Shown piece after piece: positions 22,335 through 30,913 of a stretch of DNA of 64,000 nucleotides (the stretch's first letter is position 1; the number at the start of each line of letters is the position of its first letter). The position numbers and the translations under genes were made by a program. The DNA comes from Actinomyces bovis. GTDB taxonomy: Bacteria; Actinomycetota; Actinomycetes; Actinomycetales; Actinomycetaceae. The DNA lies in the NCBI RefSeq assembly GCF_900444995.1, contig NZ_UAPQ01000010.1:1-64000 (forward strand), in the 5' to 3' direction. A model generated the notes under the pieces. The model saw only the letters and a program-made list of their open reading frames with translations, ran no database searches and was not told the DNA's origin.

Positions 22335-22421
22335 ACCAAACGGTCACGACTGCGACCCTTGGGCGGATATGCAAAGCGTTGGGTTGTTCACCCAACGACA
22401 TTCTGACATTTGAGGACTGTA
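22335..22421. other. spacer with hairpin between ISL3 and a small ORF
   Basis: Contains a perfect hairpin (cgttgggt, loop tgttc, acccaacg; 22378-22398), terminator-like but without a T run. Nothing else is recognised. Confidence 0.5.
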
Positions 22422-22646
22422 ATGAGTAAGGACCGGACGAGGAGCGGAATGAGTGAGATGAAGCAGGCGTATACCATCAAGCCTTAAACAGAGGTCACTT
22501 CACCCGACTGCAACACTACTGATCTGAACTTCCCCATTGAGCTAGTCGCACCTGTGGTGGGTATGGCTCATAGCTTTATTAGACGTAAGCTGGGTAGGAA
22601 GTCAATCTTGTCTGAGGCAGACATTCGTCAACTTCTAGAGTGGTAG
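22422..22646 (+). pseudogene. unrecognised small ORF with an internal TAA
   Basis: From the ATG at 22422 (GAGG six bases upstream) the frame runs 21 codons (MSKDRTRSGMSEMKQAYTIK then P), meets a TAA at 22485, and continues in frame for 52 codons (ending FIRRKLGRKSILSEADIRQL LEW) to a TAG at 22644. The amphipathic, charged tail looks like coding sequence. I do not recognise a family. It lies at the inner edge of ISL3 copy 1 and could be the 3' part of a lost gene of the lanthipeptide locus. Confidence 0.35.
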
Positions 22647-23400
22647 AAGCCGTAGCGGCGTACCAGATGGTTTTTCTTGGACTCGATGGTGGCCTGATCG
22701 TTCTTCTTGTGTGGTCGTGAGCGTCGGATGAAATAGACCTGTCTGGCACCGGCCCAGGTGATGAGTTCGTGGTTGATGAACTCGCTTCCGTTGCCTCAGT
22801 CGATGCCGCTGACTGTGTAGGGGATTGCCTGGATGAACTCCTCGAAACAGCCCAGCATGGGGATTTGGGCGTTGTTGCGGATTGAGCGGGTGAACACCCA
22901 ACCGGTCAACACGTCGGTGAAGTTCACCGTCCTGACGAACTCGCCCTGCAAGCTGGGTTCCGCAGTGGGCAACGATAGCGACCTTGAAGAACTCTGGCCA
23001 ATCCTCGACCGCATCTCCGGGGCGGCAGATAATGATGAAGTTTCGTAACATGCTGCCCGGTCCGGTGGCAGAACGGACCTGCGGGTCCTAGCGGTGCTGG
23101 CATCAGTCGGGGATCCCTCGGCCTCCATCGCACCCAGCCAGCTGCTCATCGAGACGGCTAGGTATTTCCCGCACAAACCCCAGAGGTCGCCCACACCTTC
23201 TACAGGACTTTGCGGGCATCGTAGGAGTACTTGCACGGCCTTGTCTTACGCGGTCAACCACAGCCACGGTCGTCACCACCCTGCCGGGCGGTTGGTTCAG
23301 GCGGGCGACCAGTTGTTGGCGGGCTGGTCAAGCTTCCAGCCGGTGACCTCTACCACCTGGTCAAGGATCAATCCCTTGCCTTCATGGAGTCAGCCGCGTA
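22640..23400 (-). pseudogene. integrase-core (rve) transposase remnant
   Basis: The minus strand holds pieces of one transposase in shifting frames: GVCAGKYLAVSMSSWLGAME near 23170, GEFVRTVNFTDVLTGWVFTR near 22915, then GNGSEFINHELITWAGARQV and PHKKNDQATIESK near 22720, ending near 22640. These are the DDE integrase-core motifs (VNFTDVLTGW, DNGSEFxNH) of a family with a conserved KNDQATIESKNNH signature. Frameshifts and stops at several places make it nonfunctional. Ends are approximate. Confidence 0.75.
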
Positions 23401-23555
23401 AACTTGGGCATACCTCGTGGGCACCTCGACACGATCGCTCAACGTTAGTCCTCCACCACTCACGTCCTATCGTCTCCGCTGCCCACCCCGGTCGCAGGGA
23501 AAATATGTGAGGCGCGGGCCCGGCTGTGCGGGGAGCATCAGTGAGTCTCGTCGCG

Positions 23556-23702
23556 ATGTTGACTTTGAAGCTGCACAATCTGATTTTGGATTTAATACAT
23601 ATGCACTCTAATCGACTCCGCTCATCAGGTGATTCGTTTGAAGATGATACCTATTGGCTTCTTCGGCAAGTTATTCACAAACATCGATTCTTGGGCGACT
23701 GA
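23556..23702 (+). pseudogene. probable C-terminal tail of a lantibiotic dehydratase (LanB)
   Basis: A 48-residue frame reads LILDLIHMHSNRLRSSGDSF and ends LLRQVIHKHRFLGD. It resembles the very end of the LanB C-terminal (SpaB_C, glutamate-elimination) domain, which typically closes with a HMHxNRL motif followed by an acidic/aromatic helix. It ends 20 bases before the LanT gene, the arrangement expected for lanB-lanT. The rest of lanB is missing, replaced by the transposase remnant. The identification is by motif only. Confidence 0.55.
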
Positions 23703-23722
23703 TACAGAAGTGAGTCATATAA

Positions 23723-25555
23723 ATGGACGAACAGATTTTCGCTGAATCTAGCAGGCGTGCCGCGCCGCTCGGAACTTCTTTTAAGCAGGCTCTGGGCACC
23801 TTGTATCGAACCGGTCGTTATTCCTTGCTTGCGATTGTCTTTATGACTGTACTAAGGGGACTTTTTCCCGGGCTACAAGTCGCAGGTGTGGCCGGTATTG
23901 TCGCAAGCGTTTCTTCCTATCCCGGAAAATTAACGTCTGGAGGAATGTATGCATTGCTTTTAGTGGCAATGTCGCTTGTTGGTTCTTATGTTCTCGACAA
24001 TCTCGTAAAATATACAAGTGATCGCCTAACGCTTAAATTATCCTATACTACGGATCTTCAAGTAGTCAGACAACTACGCTCTTTAGAAGTCCAAGATTTT
24101 GAATCAGCTCACACATATGACAAAATTCAGCGAGTTGACTCTAGTGCAGGAAGTCACATATTTGGTCTCTTTGACTCGGCCCGTTCTGCTGTTCAAGCCT
24201 TTATATCAATCACAGGGATAGCGGCGGTTATCGCTTCATGGAATGGTTGGATCGCGCTTGCGCTGTTGGTCGCTCCTATTCCTGCTGCAGTTGCAACCTT
24301 TCAACTGCAGTCGAAGACTTACGACATAGAATTCGGGCGAGCGCCACAAACGCGACTGGCAAACTATTTCAGAGCATTATTGACCTCGGACGCCACCAGA
24401 AAAGAAATCAAAATTTTCCGGCTTGCGCGACTCTTCGAGGACAGATACCTCCAATTACGCAAGATCTTTCTTCGTCAAGATTTATTGCTTGCGCGGTTTG
24501 GGCTGACAAAAGCAGGCACTCTAGGACTTATCTCTGTCTTCGCTAATGTTGGCGCAATAGTATACGCTGCTCTATTAGCTGGCGAGAGCGGTAGGGTCGG
24601 AGAACTCGCGGGCTTTATCTCCGCAACAGCTCAGATGAATCCACTGGTTATGGCATCATTTCTTGGAGTGACCGGAATATACCAGCATCTGCTCTATGTA
24701 TCAAACTGGGTCGCAGTGATGGAAACACATCCCGCTGTGATTACTGAAGGTAAGAGTGAACTCAGCAAGGATAAGGCGAGTATCAGCGAACATGGAGGCG
24801 TTTCAATCGAGTTTCGTCATGTGTCTTTCACATATCCGGGAACTGAACGTACGGTACTCGACGATGTTTCATTCACCATTCAACCTGGGAGAACGTCCGC
24901 ATTAGTGGGACTGAATGGCTCTGGTAAAACTACGGTATGCAAGTTATTGCTTCGGTTCTATGAACCAACTAGCGGCACTATCTACGTGAACGGTAAAGAT
25001 ATCAAATGCTTTAATCGCGAGTCTTTGTATGACTGTTTTTCCGCTTTATTTCAGGATTTTGCAAAATTCGAGCGTAGCGTGGGATCGAATGTTACATATG
25101 GGGCTGGCAAAGATTTCACCTCTCCGCCAGACGACGCTGATGTTATCAAGAGTCTTGAGATGGTAGGATTGGATTTTTTGGCAGACTAGCTCCCAAACGG
25201 CTTGGCAACAATTCTCGGTCGACGTTTTGAAGAAGGTCAACAACTTTCGATCGGGCAATGGCAGCGTTTAGCGACTGCTCGTGCCCTGTATAAGAAACCA
25301 AAGTTGCTTGTACTAGATGAGCCAACTGCTTCAGTTGATGCCGTTTCAGAGCGTGCCATGTTCGAGGCCCTCGACAAGATCAATTATGGGCTAACTATCT
25401 TGCTAGTCGCTCATCGCTTTACAACGATCAGCCATGCCGATCATATTGTTGTTCTAGACGGCGGTCGTGTCGTCGGATCTGGAACACACGATTCTCTTCT
25501 ATCGAGCTGTAAGTTCTACGCCGACATGTTTAGAGCGCAACGCGACTATCGATAG
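23723..25555 (+). pseudogene. LanT-type ABC exporter (no peptidase domain), interrupted by in-frame TAG
   Basis: One frame of 610 codons encodes a fused membrane/ATPase exporter. Six hydrophobic segments lie in residues 30-310; the ATPase has Walker A LVGLNGSGKTTV, then after the break the signature LSIGQWQRLATARAL, Walker B KLLVLDEPTASVD and H-loop VAHRF. The LSxGQWQ form is typical of NisT/SpaT-like class I lanthipeptide exporters. A TAG at 25187 (after GLDFLAD) removes signature and Walker B, so the truncated product should be inactive unless read through. The gene itself ends in TAG. Codon use is AT-richer than the chromosome, a sign of transfer. It sits between inverted ISL3 copies. Confidence 0.85.
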
Positions 25556-25904
25556 AGATTTCATAGGACACGAACATCGCCAGGTTACGAGGAGGCTAAA
25601 GGGCGTATCGGGAATTTTCTCAAGCGTATCTTGTTGGTCCTGTGTTGACCGTGTGTTCAAGTGGTAGTCACGCAAGGGACGCCTCTCGGGGCTTGTCTCG
25701 ATTAGAACTGTGGCTGTCGACGGCAGTTGTGGCATTGTTGTGGGAGCGTGATGGGGTTTGGAATCACAAAAACATGAGCGTGACCGACCGTGGTGCCAAG
25801 CGGGACCGAGACAGGATTTCCGGCTTGTAGTTTGCCGTTTGTTAAGTGGCTGGACTTAGTCATGTTCTTCGCGAGGGAGGATTCCAAGCTTTACGGAATT
25901 TATC
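25556..25904. other. spacer between LanT and ISL3 copy 2, no clear gene
   Basis: About 350 bases. On the minus strand a 53-codon frame from an ATG at 25866 (MTKSSHLTNGKLQAGNPVSV...) is open but has no ribosome-binding site and no recognised motif. No hairpin with a T run was found. A lanC gene, expected after lanT, is absent. Confidence 0.5.
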
Positions 25905-27360
25905 GGCTCTTCGTGTTTTGGGGTGCGTAGCTGACCGCGGAGCCCGGTTCGGGGTGGGACAACATGTTGGGGGTCCTGGCCGGTACAAGATGAGAGTTAC
26001 TACGCTTGCATCTGACCGAACCAGGACCCTACTGTGCAGCCTAGTGGCAACCTCGTCGCAGACACCATCTGCCGCACGGCAGAAATCGGCTTGACGATCA
26101 CCGGAGCCGCCGACGCCGCAACCTTCACCATCATCGACGCCGCCCCGGTCGCTGTCGAGGGGCACTGCCCCGACTGCACCCAAGGCGGGAAACTGCGTGA
26201 TCACACTGTCTGCCGACTGGTTGACCTGCCGGTCGTGGGGTTTTTCACCCGCCTGCACCTTCGTGTCCCCCGATTCACCTGCACCAATCAACAATGTCCC
26301 AGGAAAATCTTCCAAGCCTCCCTCAACTGCGCCAATGACGGGGCCAAGCTCACCCACCGGGTGACCGGCTGGATCCTCCAGCGACTGGCCATCGACCGGA
26401 TGAGCGTGGCCGCCACCGCCAAGGCCCTCTAGGCGGGTTGGGAACTGGTCAATCAGGTCGCTGTGGACGCCTGCCGACAGCTCGTCTACGACAACCCCTC
26501 CCATCTGGACGGGGTGCGCATCCTCGGGGTGGATGAGCACGTGTGGAAGCACACCCGAAAGCCAGGCCAGCCGTCCAACCTGGTGACGATCCTGGTCGAC
26601 CTCACCCCGCTGGCCGATGGCCGTGGGCCGGCCCGAGTACTGGATATCCGCCCAGGCCGCAGCGCGGACGTGCTGCGCACGTGGCTGCAGGAACGCGACC
26701 CTGGTTTTTGCAGCCAGGTGCAGGTGGTGACCATGGACGGCTTCACCGGCTAGGCCACCGCCGTCGACCAGGTACTGCCCCAGGCGAGGAAGGTGATGGA
26801 TCCGTTCCACGTCGTGCATCTGGCAGCGGACAAGCTCACTGGCTGCCGCCAGAGGCTCCAACGTGAGACCACGGGGCGTCGTGGACGCAAGGATGATCTG
26901 CTGTACAAGCACCGGCGGACCTTGCTGACCAGGAGGAACTACCTCACCGAGCGGCAGAACAGGCGGTTGGACCTGTTGTGGGCCACCGATGACGAATACG
27001 TGGCACTCGAGGTCACGTGGATGTTCTACCAGGACATGATCCAGGCCTACGGGCACCCGAAGAAATCGGAGGGCAAGAAGTTGATGGAACGGATCATCAA
27101 CACCCTGCGTATGGGCGTGCCGAAAGGGTTGGAGGAGCTGGCCCAGCTGGGTCGGACGTTGTGGCGTCGGCGCGAGGATGTGCTGGCTTACTTCGACATC
27201 GGGGCGTCCAACGGGCCGGTCGAGGCCATCAATGGCCGGCTAGAGCATCTACGGGAAACCGCCCTGGGGTTGCGCAACCTCGACCACTACATCTTGCGGT
27301 GCCTGATTCACTCCGGGCAGCTGCACACCCGGATCAACGCACTCTAAATCGTGAAGAGCC
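25905..27360 (+). mobile_element. ISL3-family insertion sequence, copy 2
   Basis: A 1456-bp element with the same terminal sequences as copy 1 (GGCTCTTCGTGTTTTGGGG at 25905; complement of GGCTCTTCACGATTTAGAG at 27360), in opposite orientation. The flanks (aatttatc / ggttcact) do not match. Its right end cuts a gene that begins MADFEEVN on the minus strand at 27385. With copy 1 it frames a 3.57-kb segment like an inverted composite transposon. Confidence 0.9.
26034..27347 (+). pseudogene. ISL3 transposase with two in-frame TAG codons (copy 2)
   Basis: A single frame of 437 codons covers a complete ISL3 transposase: zinc ribbon CPDCTQGG and CTNQQCPRK, helix-turn-helix near MSVAATAKAL, catalytic RILGVDEHVW, MDGFTG and the final Glu in NGPVEAINGR. 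TAG codons at 26430 and 26751 split it at the same sites as in copy 1; the second probably stands for Tyr (TAC/TAT). The gene ends in TAA. Since both copies carry the same lesions, the element moved or was copied after acquiring them. Confidence 0.9.
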
Positions 27361-27385
27361 GGTTCACTTCTTCAAAGTCAGCCAT
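27361..27385 (-). pseudogene. second lanthipeptide-type precursor gene, cut by ISL3 after 8 codons
   Basis: On the minus strand AGGAG lies six bases before an ATG at 27385, followed by MADFEEVN, after which the ISL3 end begins. The acidic Phe-Glu start resembles the leader of the intact precursor 50 bases upstream (MVNEPDFEF), and tandem precursor genes are common in lanthipeptide loci. The core region is lost from this place. Confidence 0.45.
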
Positions 27386-27434
27386 CTTTTTCTCCTATCG
27401 GTCGTCGATGTTCTTGACTTGCTATCTTGACTTG

Positions 27435-27608
27435 CTAGCAGCACGCACGCGTACCCAAGCGACAGCTACCCCAAATCGCAGTGTCACTGAAGCACTGTGT
27501 AAAGGTAGCAAGGATGAGGGTTCCACATGGAATGGATGTACCACCTGAAGTATCAAGACTGTCTTCATCCAGTTCCACAGCGAATTCAAAATCTGGTTCG
27601 TTCACCAT
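27435..27608 (-). CDS. candidate lanthipeptide precursor peptide
   Basis: A 57-residue peptide with an acidic leader (MVNEPDFEFAVELDEDSLDT, then SGG) and a 34-residue core starting TSIPCGTL and ending CRLGTRACC. The core has five Cys (residues 28, 39, 49, 56, 57) and nine Thr/Ser, enough for up to five thioether rings, with the C-terminal CC pair seen in several lantibiotics. The GG after residue 21 suggests the cleavage site. GGAGG lies 12 bases upstream of the ATG, rather far; a short overlapping ATG at 27617 gives only four codons. It follows the LanE-type gene by 24 bases, in the same operon, and a second precursor start follows. The class (I or II) is uncertain; the LanB tail and peptidase-free LanT nearby favour class I. 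Too short for most gene callers. Confidence 0.75.
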   Translation of the reverse strand: MVNEPDFEFAVELDEDSLDTSGGTSIPCGTLILATFTQCFSDTAIWGSCRLGTRACC

Positions 27609-27632
27609 GCCTGCATTTCACCTCCTTTCAAA

Positions 27633-28433
27633 CTAGTTTCTATACCTAAGCGGACGCCGCATGAAGAAGCAGTACCCTACCGCACCGATAATTAGACCGT
27701 AGAAAATCATCACTATCAGAGCTAGATTTCCGGGTAGACCGATCGCGGCTCGAACACCGGCAGTGCCTGCACCAGCATCCCAGCTACTTGCCCAGTTAAG
27801 AGGACCGAACAACCATTTAGTAAAAGACATTAGGGATTGAGAGCGGTTTGACGCTGCAGAGATGGTCGGCTCCACGAACAGCGAAAAAACCAAGAGTAGA
27901 CTCATGACCACTGCAATATTATTGAAAACAAAACCCAGACCAGCACCAATTAAAGCCCATACCCATTGCAAGGCAAGCATGCGAAACGACGGGACGATTT
28001 GCGCTAGAGTGAAAAGCTCAATAGGCTGGTGGCATAACGCCAGAACTAAGGCGGAGAGCAAGTGATTCAGTACTGCGACTAAGCTTCCGAATATGCCGCC
28101 AAAAAGAACACTCGACCATATTAGTGCGCCAAAAGTACTTCTCTTGTCCAATGCAAGCAGATGTACACGTACTGACTGGGAACTCCGCAATACAGCAGTT
28201 GTAAGATACGCAGAGATCGCCAACGGGATAACATATCCGATTCTTCCAGAAAACGAATACAAATAGCTATAGGACACTCGTTCGATTGTCTCGCCACTGT
28301 AACTCGATGCAACTACGTAGGTCATCAGCAAGTTGAGTACCAACATAAAAACCATTAACACACCCGCAAGTAGCCAAAGCAGGCGATCACGATATTGCAC
28401 CGAACGAGCATATACAGAAAGCTTAGCGATCAT
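27633..28433 (-). CDS. ABC-2 type permease, LanE-like immunity subunit
   Basis: A 266-residue protein with six hydrophobic segments (for example LLAGVLMVFMLVLNLLMTYV at the N-terminus and LALIVMIFYGLIIGAVGYCF near the end), of the length usual for LanE/LanG and BcrB-type permeases. The start overlaps the ATPase stop by 4 bases. With the ATPase it forms an exporter likely to remove the lantibiotic made from the neighbouring precursor gene. The gene ends in TAG, 24 bases before the precursor start. Bacitracin-type resistance transport is the alternative. Confidence 0.75.
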   Translation of the reverse strand: MIAKLSVYARSVQYRDRLLWLLAGVLMVFMLVLNLLMTYVVASSYSGETIERVSYSYLYSFSGRIGYVIPLAISAYLTTAVLRSSQSVRVHLLALDKRSTFGALIWSSVLFGGIFGSLVAVLNHLLSALVLALCHQPIELFTLAQIVPSFRMLALQWVWALIGAGLGFVFNNIAVVMSLLLVFSLFVEPTISAASNRSQSLMSFTKWLFGPLNWASSWDAGAGTAGVRAAIGLPGNLALIVMIFYGLIIGAVGYCFFMRRPLRYRN

Positions 28434-29308
28434 TCCGACGAGCCTCCGGAGACACGGAAATTGTGCGTTTTTAAGTGGTATAATTCGGTCAGAGAAACCC
28501 GGTGGAGATTATTTTCCATGATTTCAGCTAACGACAGCCCCTCCGGTCTTCCGGAGACACCGCTGGGTTCGTAGACATAAACCCACCTTTTACCACGATA
28601 TACCACGTCTTGACCACTGGATCCCTCGGTTAGCTCGGAGCTTTCAAGACAAATGTATCTGTCTAGGTCTTCCATTGACTCTATAATACTGTCCAGATTG
28701 CCCTGATATATGACTTGCCCTTCCATCAGAAAAAGACAGCGATCAACGATTGCCTCTGCTTCGGCAAGGAGGTGTGTGGCAAATATGATTGCTTTCTGAT
28801 TCAAAGCAAGCGCTTTAACTCTGCTGTTGAGCCATTCAATCCCGTCTGGATCCAATCCATTTAATGGCTCATCAAATATGAAAACATCTGGATCTTGAAT
28901 TAGCGAGAGCGCAAGAGCAAGGCGTTGCTTATTTCCAGTTGATAACTTTACAACTCTATGATTCAGATATGGCGTCAGATTGCATTCATCGATTACATTA
29001 TCGAGCAAGCCTGGACTACGTTTCAACGCACGGCGAAGCCCCTCTAGTTGGTCTATGACCCTGGTGTGAGGAAGTAGAAATAACTGCTCGAACACCCCAC
29101 CACACGTGAATTGGCCGATATTAGCTACTTCGCCACTATCTTTCTTCAGGGTGCCCGTCAAAAGCGAGACTAGTGTACTCTTTCCTGCGCCGTTGGGCCC
29201 AAAAATACCCGTTACTTGGCCTTTAGGGAAGTCAGCATCAACTGGTCCGAGAATGAAGCCGTCAAAGACTTTAGTCAACCGGCGACATTCAAAGGATGGA
29301 GCCTTCAT
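28430..29308 (-). CDS. ABC transporter ATP-binding protein, LanF-like immunity subunit
   Basis: A 292-residue ATPase of the LanF/BcrA group. Walker A is FGPNGAGKSTLVSLL (about 34-48), the signature KLSTGNKQRLALALSL, Walker B VFIFDEPLNGLDPDG and the H-loop FATHLLAEAE. The ~80-residue C-terminal extension after the ATPase core is typical of this group. Its start overlaps the small membrane protein gene by 20 bases, so the operon 29510-27435 is tightly coupled. Confidence 0.85.
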   Translation of the reverse strand: MKAPSFECRRLTKVFDGFILGPVDADFPKGQVTGIFGPNGAGKSTLVSLLTGTLKKDSGEVANIGQFTCGGVFEQLFLLPHTRVIDQLEGLRRALKRSPGLLDNVIDECNLTPYLNHRVVKLSTGNKQRLALALSLIQDPDVFIFDEPLNGLDPDGIEWLNSRVKALALNQKAIIFATHLLAEAEAIVDRCLFLMEGQVIYQGNLDSIIESMEDLDRYICLESSELTEGSSGQDVVYRGKRWVYVYEPSGVSGRPEGLSLAEIMENNLHRVSLTELYHLKTHNFRVSGGSSE

Positions 29309-29510
29309 CGCGCTTCTCGCTCACGGTTTTTACCACGATAGTTAATGCACAGATGAACGCAATAAGAAAACACACTCCACCTACGGGCGGCAGACCTACG
29401 ACCATAAAGACTAAGCCGAGTAGTACTGAAACAATCATTATAACCAACTCAACTGGTCGAGCTTTTAAAGCATCTCGAAGTTTCGAGTTACCATTACCAT
29501 AATTTGCCAT
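29289..29510 (-). CDS. small two-helix membrane protein at the head of the lanthipeptide immunity operon
   Basis: A 73-residue protein with GGAGGTG six bases upstream of its ATG. It has two hydrophobic helices (VIMIVSVLLGLVFMVVGLPP and GGVCFLIAFICALTIVVKTV) and charged ends. It is not recognised. Its place, first gene before the LanF/LanE pair, suggests an accessory immunity protein (LanI/LanH-like role), which is inference. Confidence 0.65.
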   Translation of the reverse strand: MANYGNGNSKLRDALKARPVELVIMIVSVLLGLVFMVVGLPPVGGVCFLIAFICALTIVVKTVSEKRDEGSIL

Positions 29511-29539
29511 TATGCACCTCCACGTTGACGATAGCGGTA

Positions 29540-29568
29540 TACTTACACCTTAAGTTGCCGGATGTCAA
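29540..29568 (-). promoter_or_regulatory. promoter of the lanthipeptide immunity/precursor operon
   Basis: On the minus strand TTGACA (29568-29563) and TAAGTA (29545-29540) with a 17-base spacer, about 30 bases upstream of the first gene. A perfect -35 makes this the best sigma-70 promoter in the accessory region. No regulator gene is adjacent. Confidence 0.6.
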
Positions 29569-29656
29569 GTAAAGTCGGTGCTGGTGAGACACCGCCGACA
29601 CCTCTGCGATAAACATCGCACTCACGCCGGCCTCAACCTTGAGGCTCGCACCGAGA

Positions 29657-30229
29657 TCACCAGTCTCTAGACCCAGATGAACACGTATGGCGGTATGCCT
29701 CCAACAACGAGTTATCCAAAACTTCTTCCAGTGTTCCTCCTCCCCCGGAAGGAAGATGCGGCCTGATTCGCTTCTCAACCACGGCAGCCCTCATACCATT
29801 AGTGAAGCCTCTGGCGATGCGTCGGGTGAGTTCGATGAACCCGTTGATGGCTTCGGTGTTGCCATTGCTAGTTCCGTTGCTCGCGAAGTAACCCCAGAAC
29901 ACGTCACGCCACGGGTTGATGGTGCCTCTCAGGCGTGCAATCTGGAGGCTCGGGCAGGTCAAGAACACGTCAAGAACTATCTTCGCGATACGCAGTCCCT
30001 CAGCACGGTTGGCCTGCCAGTATGCCCCACGCAATTGTTGCGCGCAACGCCAAGCAATCTCGACCTCGATGCGTTGCTCGTTGGCGGTGAACGCCGCCTA
30101 GAGGCTAGCTTGCTGCCGGTCGGTGAGATTATCTTCCCCAGTTCGCAGAACGTTGCAGATCAGGTAGCGGATCATCCGTCTTGCAACCCCACTACCCGGG
30201 CGTCCAAATTGAGTGCAGCCGCCGAATGA
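29657..30229 (-). pseudogene. ISL3-type transposase C-terminal relic
   Basis: The minus-strand frame at 30034-29690 reads RGTINPWRDVFWGYFASNG then TSNGNTEAINGFIELTRRIARG, matching the catalytic Glu region (SNGPTEAINGRLEHLRR) at the end of ISL3 transposases. The upstream part (to 30229) is out of frame and the zinc ribbon is absent. It is more divergent than the three larger copies. Confidence 0.7.
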
Positions 30230-30390
30230 GCACCCTTCAGTCACCCCCAGTGACCCCACAATCATGAATCCAAGCACATCGTTTCAACTCAAACCCAAAA
30301 ACCCGTTAGCCGTAATGCCTTAAAACTAAGCCGTTAGGGAAAATATGTTCCCGCCTTTAGTACTTATCATAGAATCAACTAATTCTAGTA

Positions 30391-30677
30391 TCAAATCACT
30401 GTAACAGATACACATTTCGACACCCTTCGGACACCATTTGACGCCCCCATAAACCTTTTGACGATGGCCTGCACTTTTTGATGCCCTAGGGGTCGGTGCC
30501 CCTGAAAAGCCTCCTGTACCCCAGACTCACCGCTCAGCAGACCCCAAACCACCGTCCAGTGCACCCACCCAGCGGACATCCACTCTCCCAGAAACCGCCT
30601 CTGACAAGCCAAAACGCCGCCCGTCCGGGCGAAACAAAAGGACGCTCACTTTGTATCAAAATGAGCGTCCTAGTGGT
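30391..30677. repeat. dispersed repeat, copy A, ending in a strong hairpin
   Basis: The last ~100 bases (from agaaaccgcctctgacaagc at about 30591 to cctagtggt at 30677) are about 90 % identical by eye to 47095-47187. The earlier part is more diverged but shares the spaced tttgacg...ccc motifs. The 31-base segment from ggacgctca to tgagcgtcc (30639-30669) forms a near-perfect hairpin. No gene is seen in 30230-30910; the rest is A/T-rich spacer and the iterons listed separately. Confidence 0.75.
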
Positions 30678-30704
30678 TACTTAGACGTTCATTTTGATAC
30701 AAGG

Positions 30705-30785
30705 CTCTAGGTGGGTGCATGGAGCGGCTAGGTAGGTGCAAAACCCGAGTGGGTGGGTGCAAAAGTCGCGGGGTGGGTGCATGGG
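30705..30785. repeat. GTGGGTGCA iterons
   Basis: Four near copies of the motif ggtgggtgca (aggtgggtgca, aggtaggtgca, ggtgggtgca, ggtgggtgca) spaced 20-25 bases between about 30709 and 30783. Such repeated transposase sites are typical of the ends of IS21-like elements. No transposase gene is attached, so this is probably a solo IS end or a protein-binding array. Confidence 0.6.
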
Positions 30786-30913
30786 GACACTTCGCTTGAG
30801 TGTATGCTGATTCCCCCGGACGCCTAGGTGTGCTTACCTCCTTACCCAGGCGGAAGCGGCTATGGCTTCACCAAGACTGAGTGCTGTGGATCCCCAACGT
30901 TGATCACTGAGTT

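Noticed and set aside
21198-22406. A 402-codon frame antisense to the ISL3 transposase (and its twin at 25860-27056).
   Set aside because: It is open in both copies only because the transposase is GC-rich; it has no recognisable domain, and the transposase strand carries all family motifs.
25702-25866. A 53-codon minus-strand frame beginning MTKSSHLTNGK as a further RiPP precursor.
   Set aside because: No ribosome-binding site, no double glycine or leader-like acidic stretch, and only two Cys at the end; kept as spacer.
20907-27347. Genetic recoding of TAG as a sense codon in this organism.
   Set aside because: Several genes in the same region end properly at TAG (LanT, LanE-like permease, precursor), so general recoding is unlikely; only occasional readthrough or pseudogenes remain.
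30705-30785. CRISPR array.
   Set aside because: The repeat is only about 10 bases, spacing is irregular and no cas genes are near.
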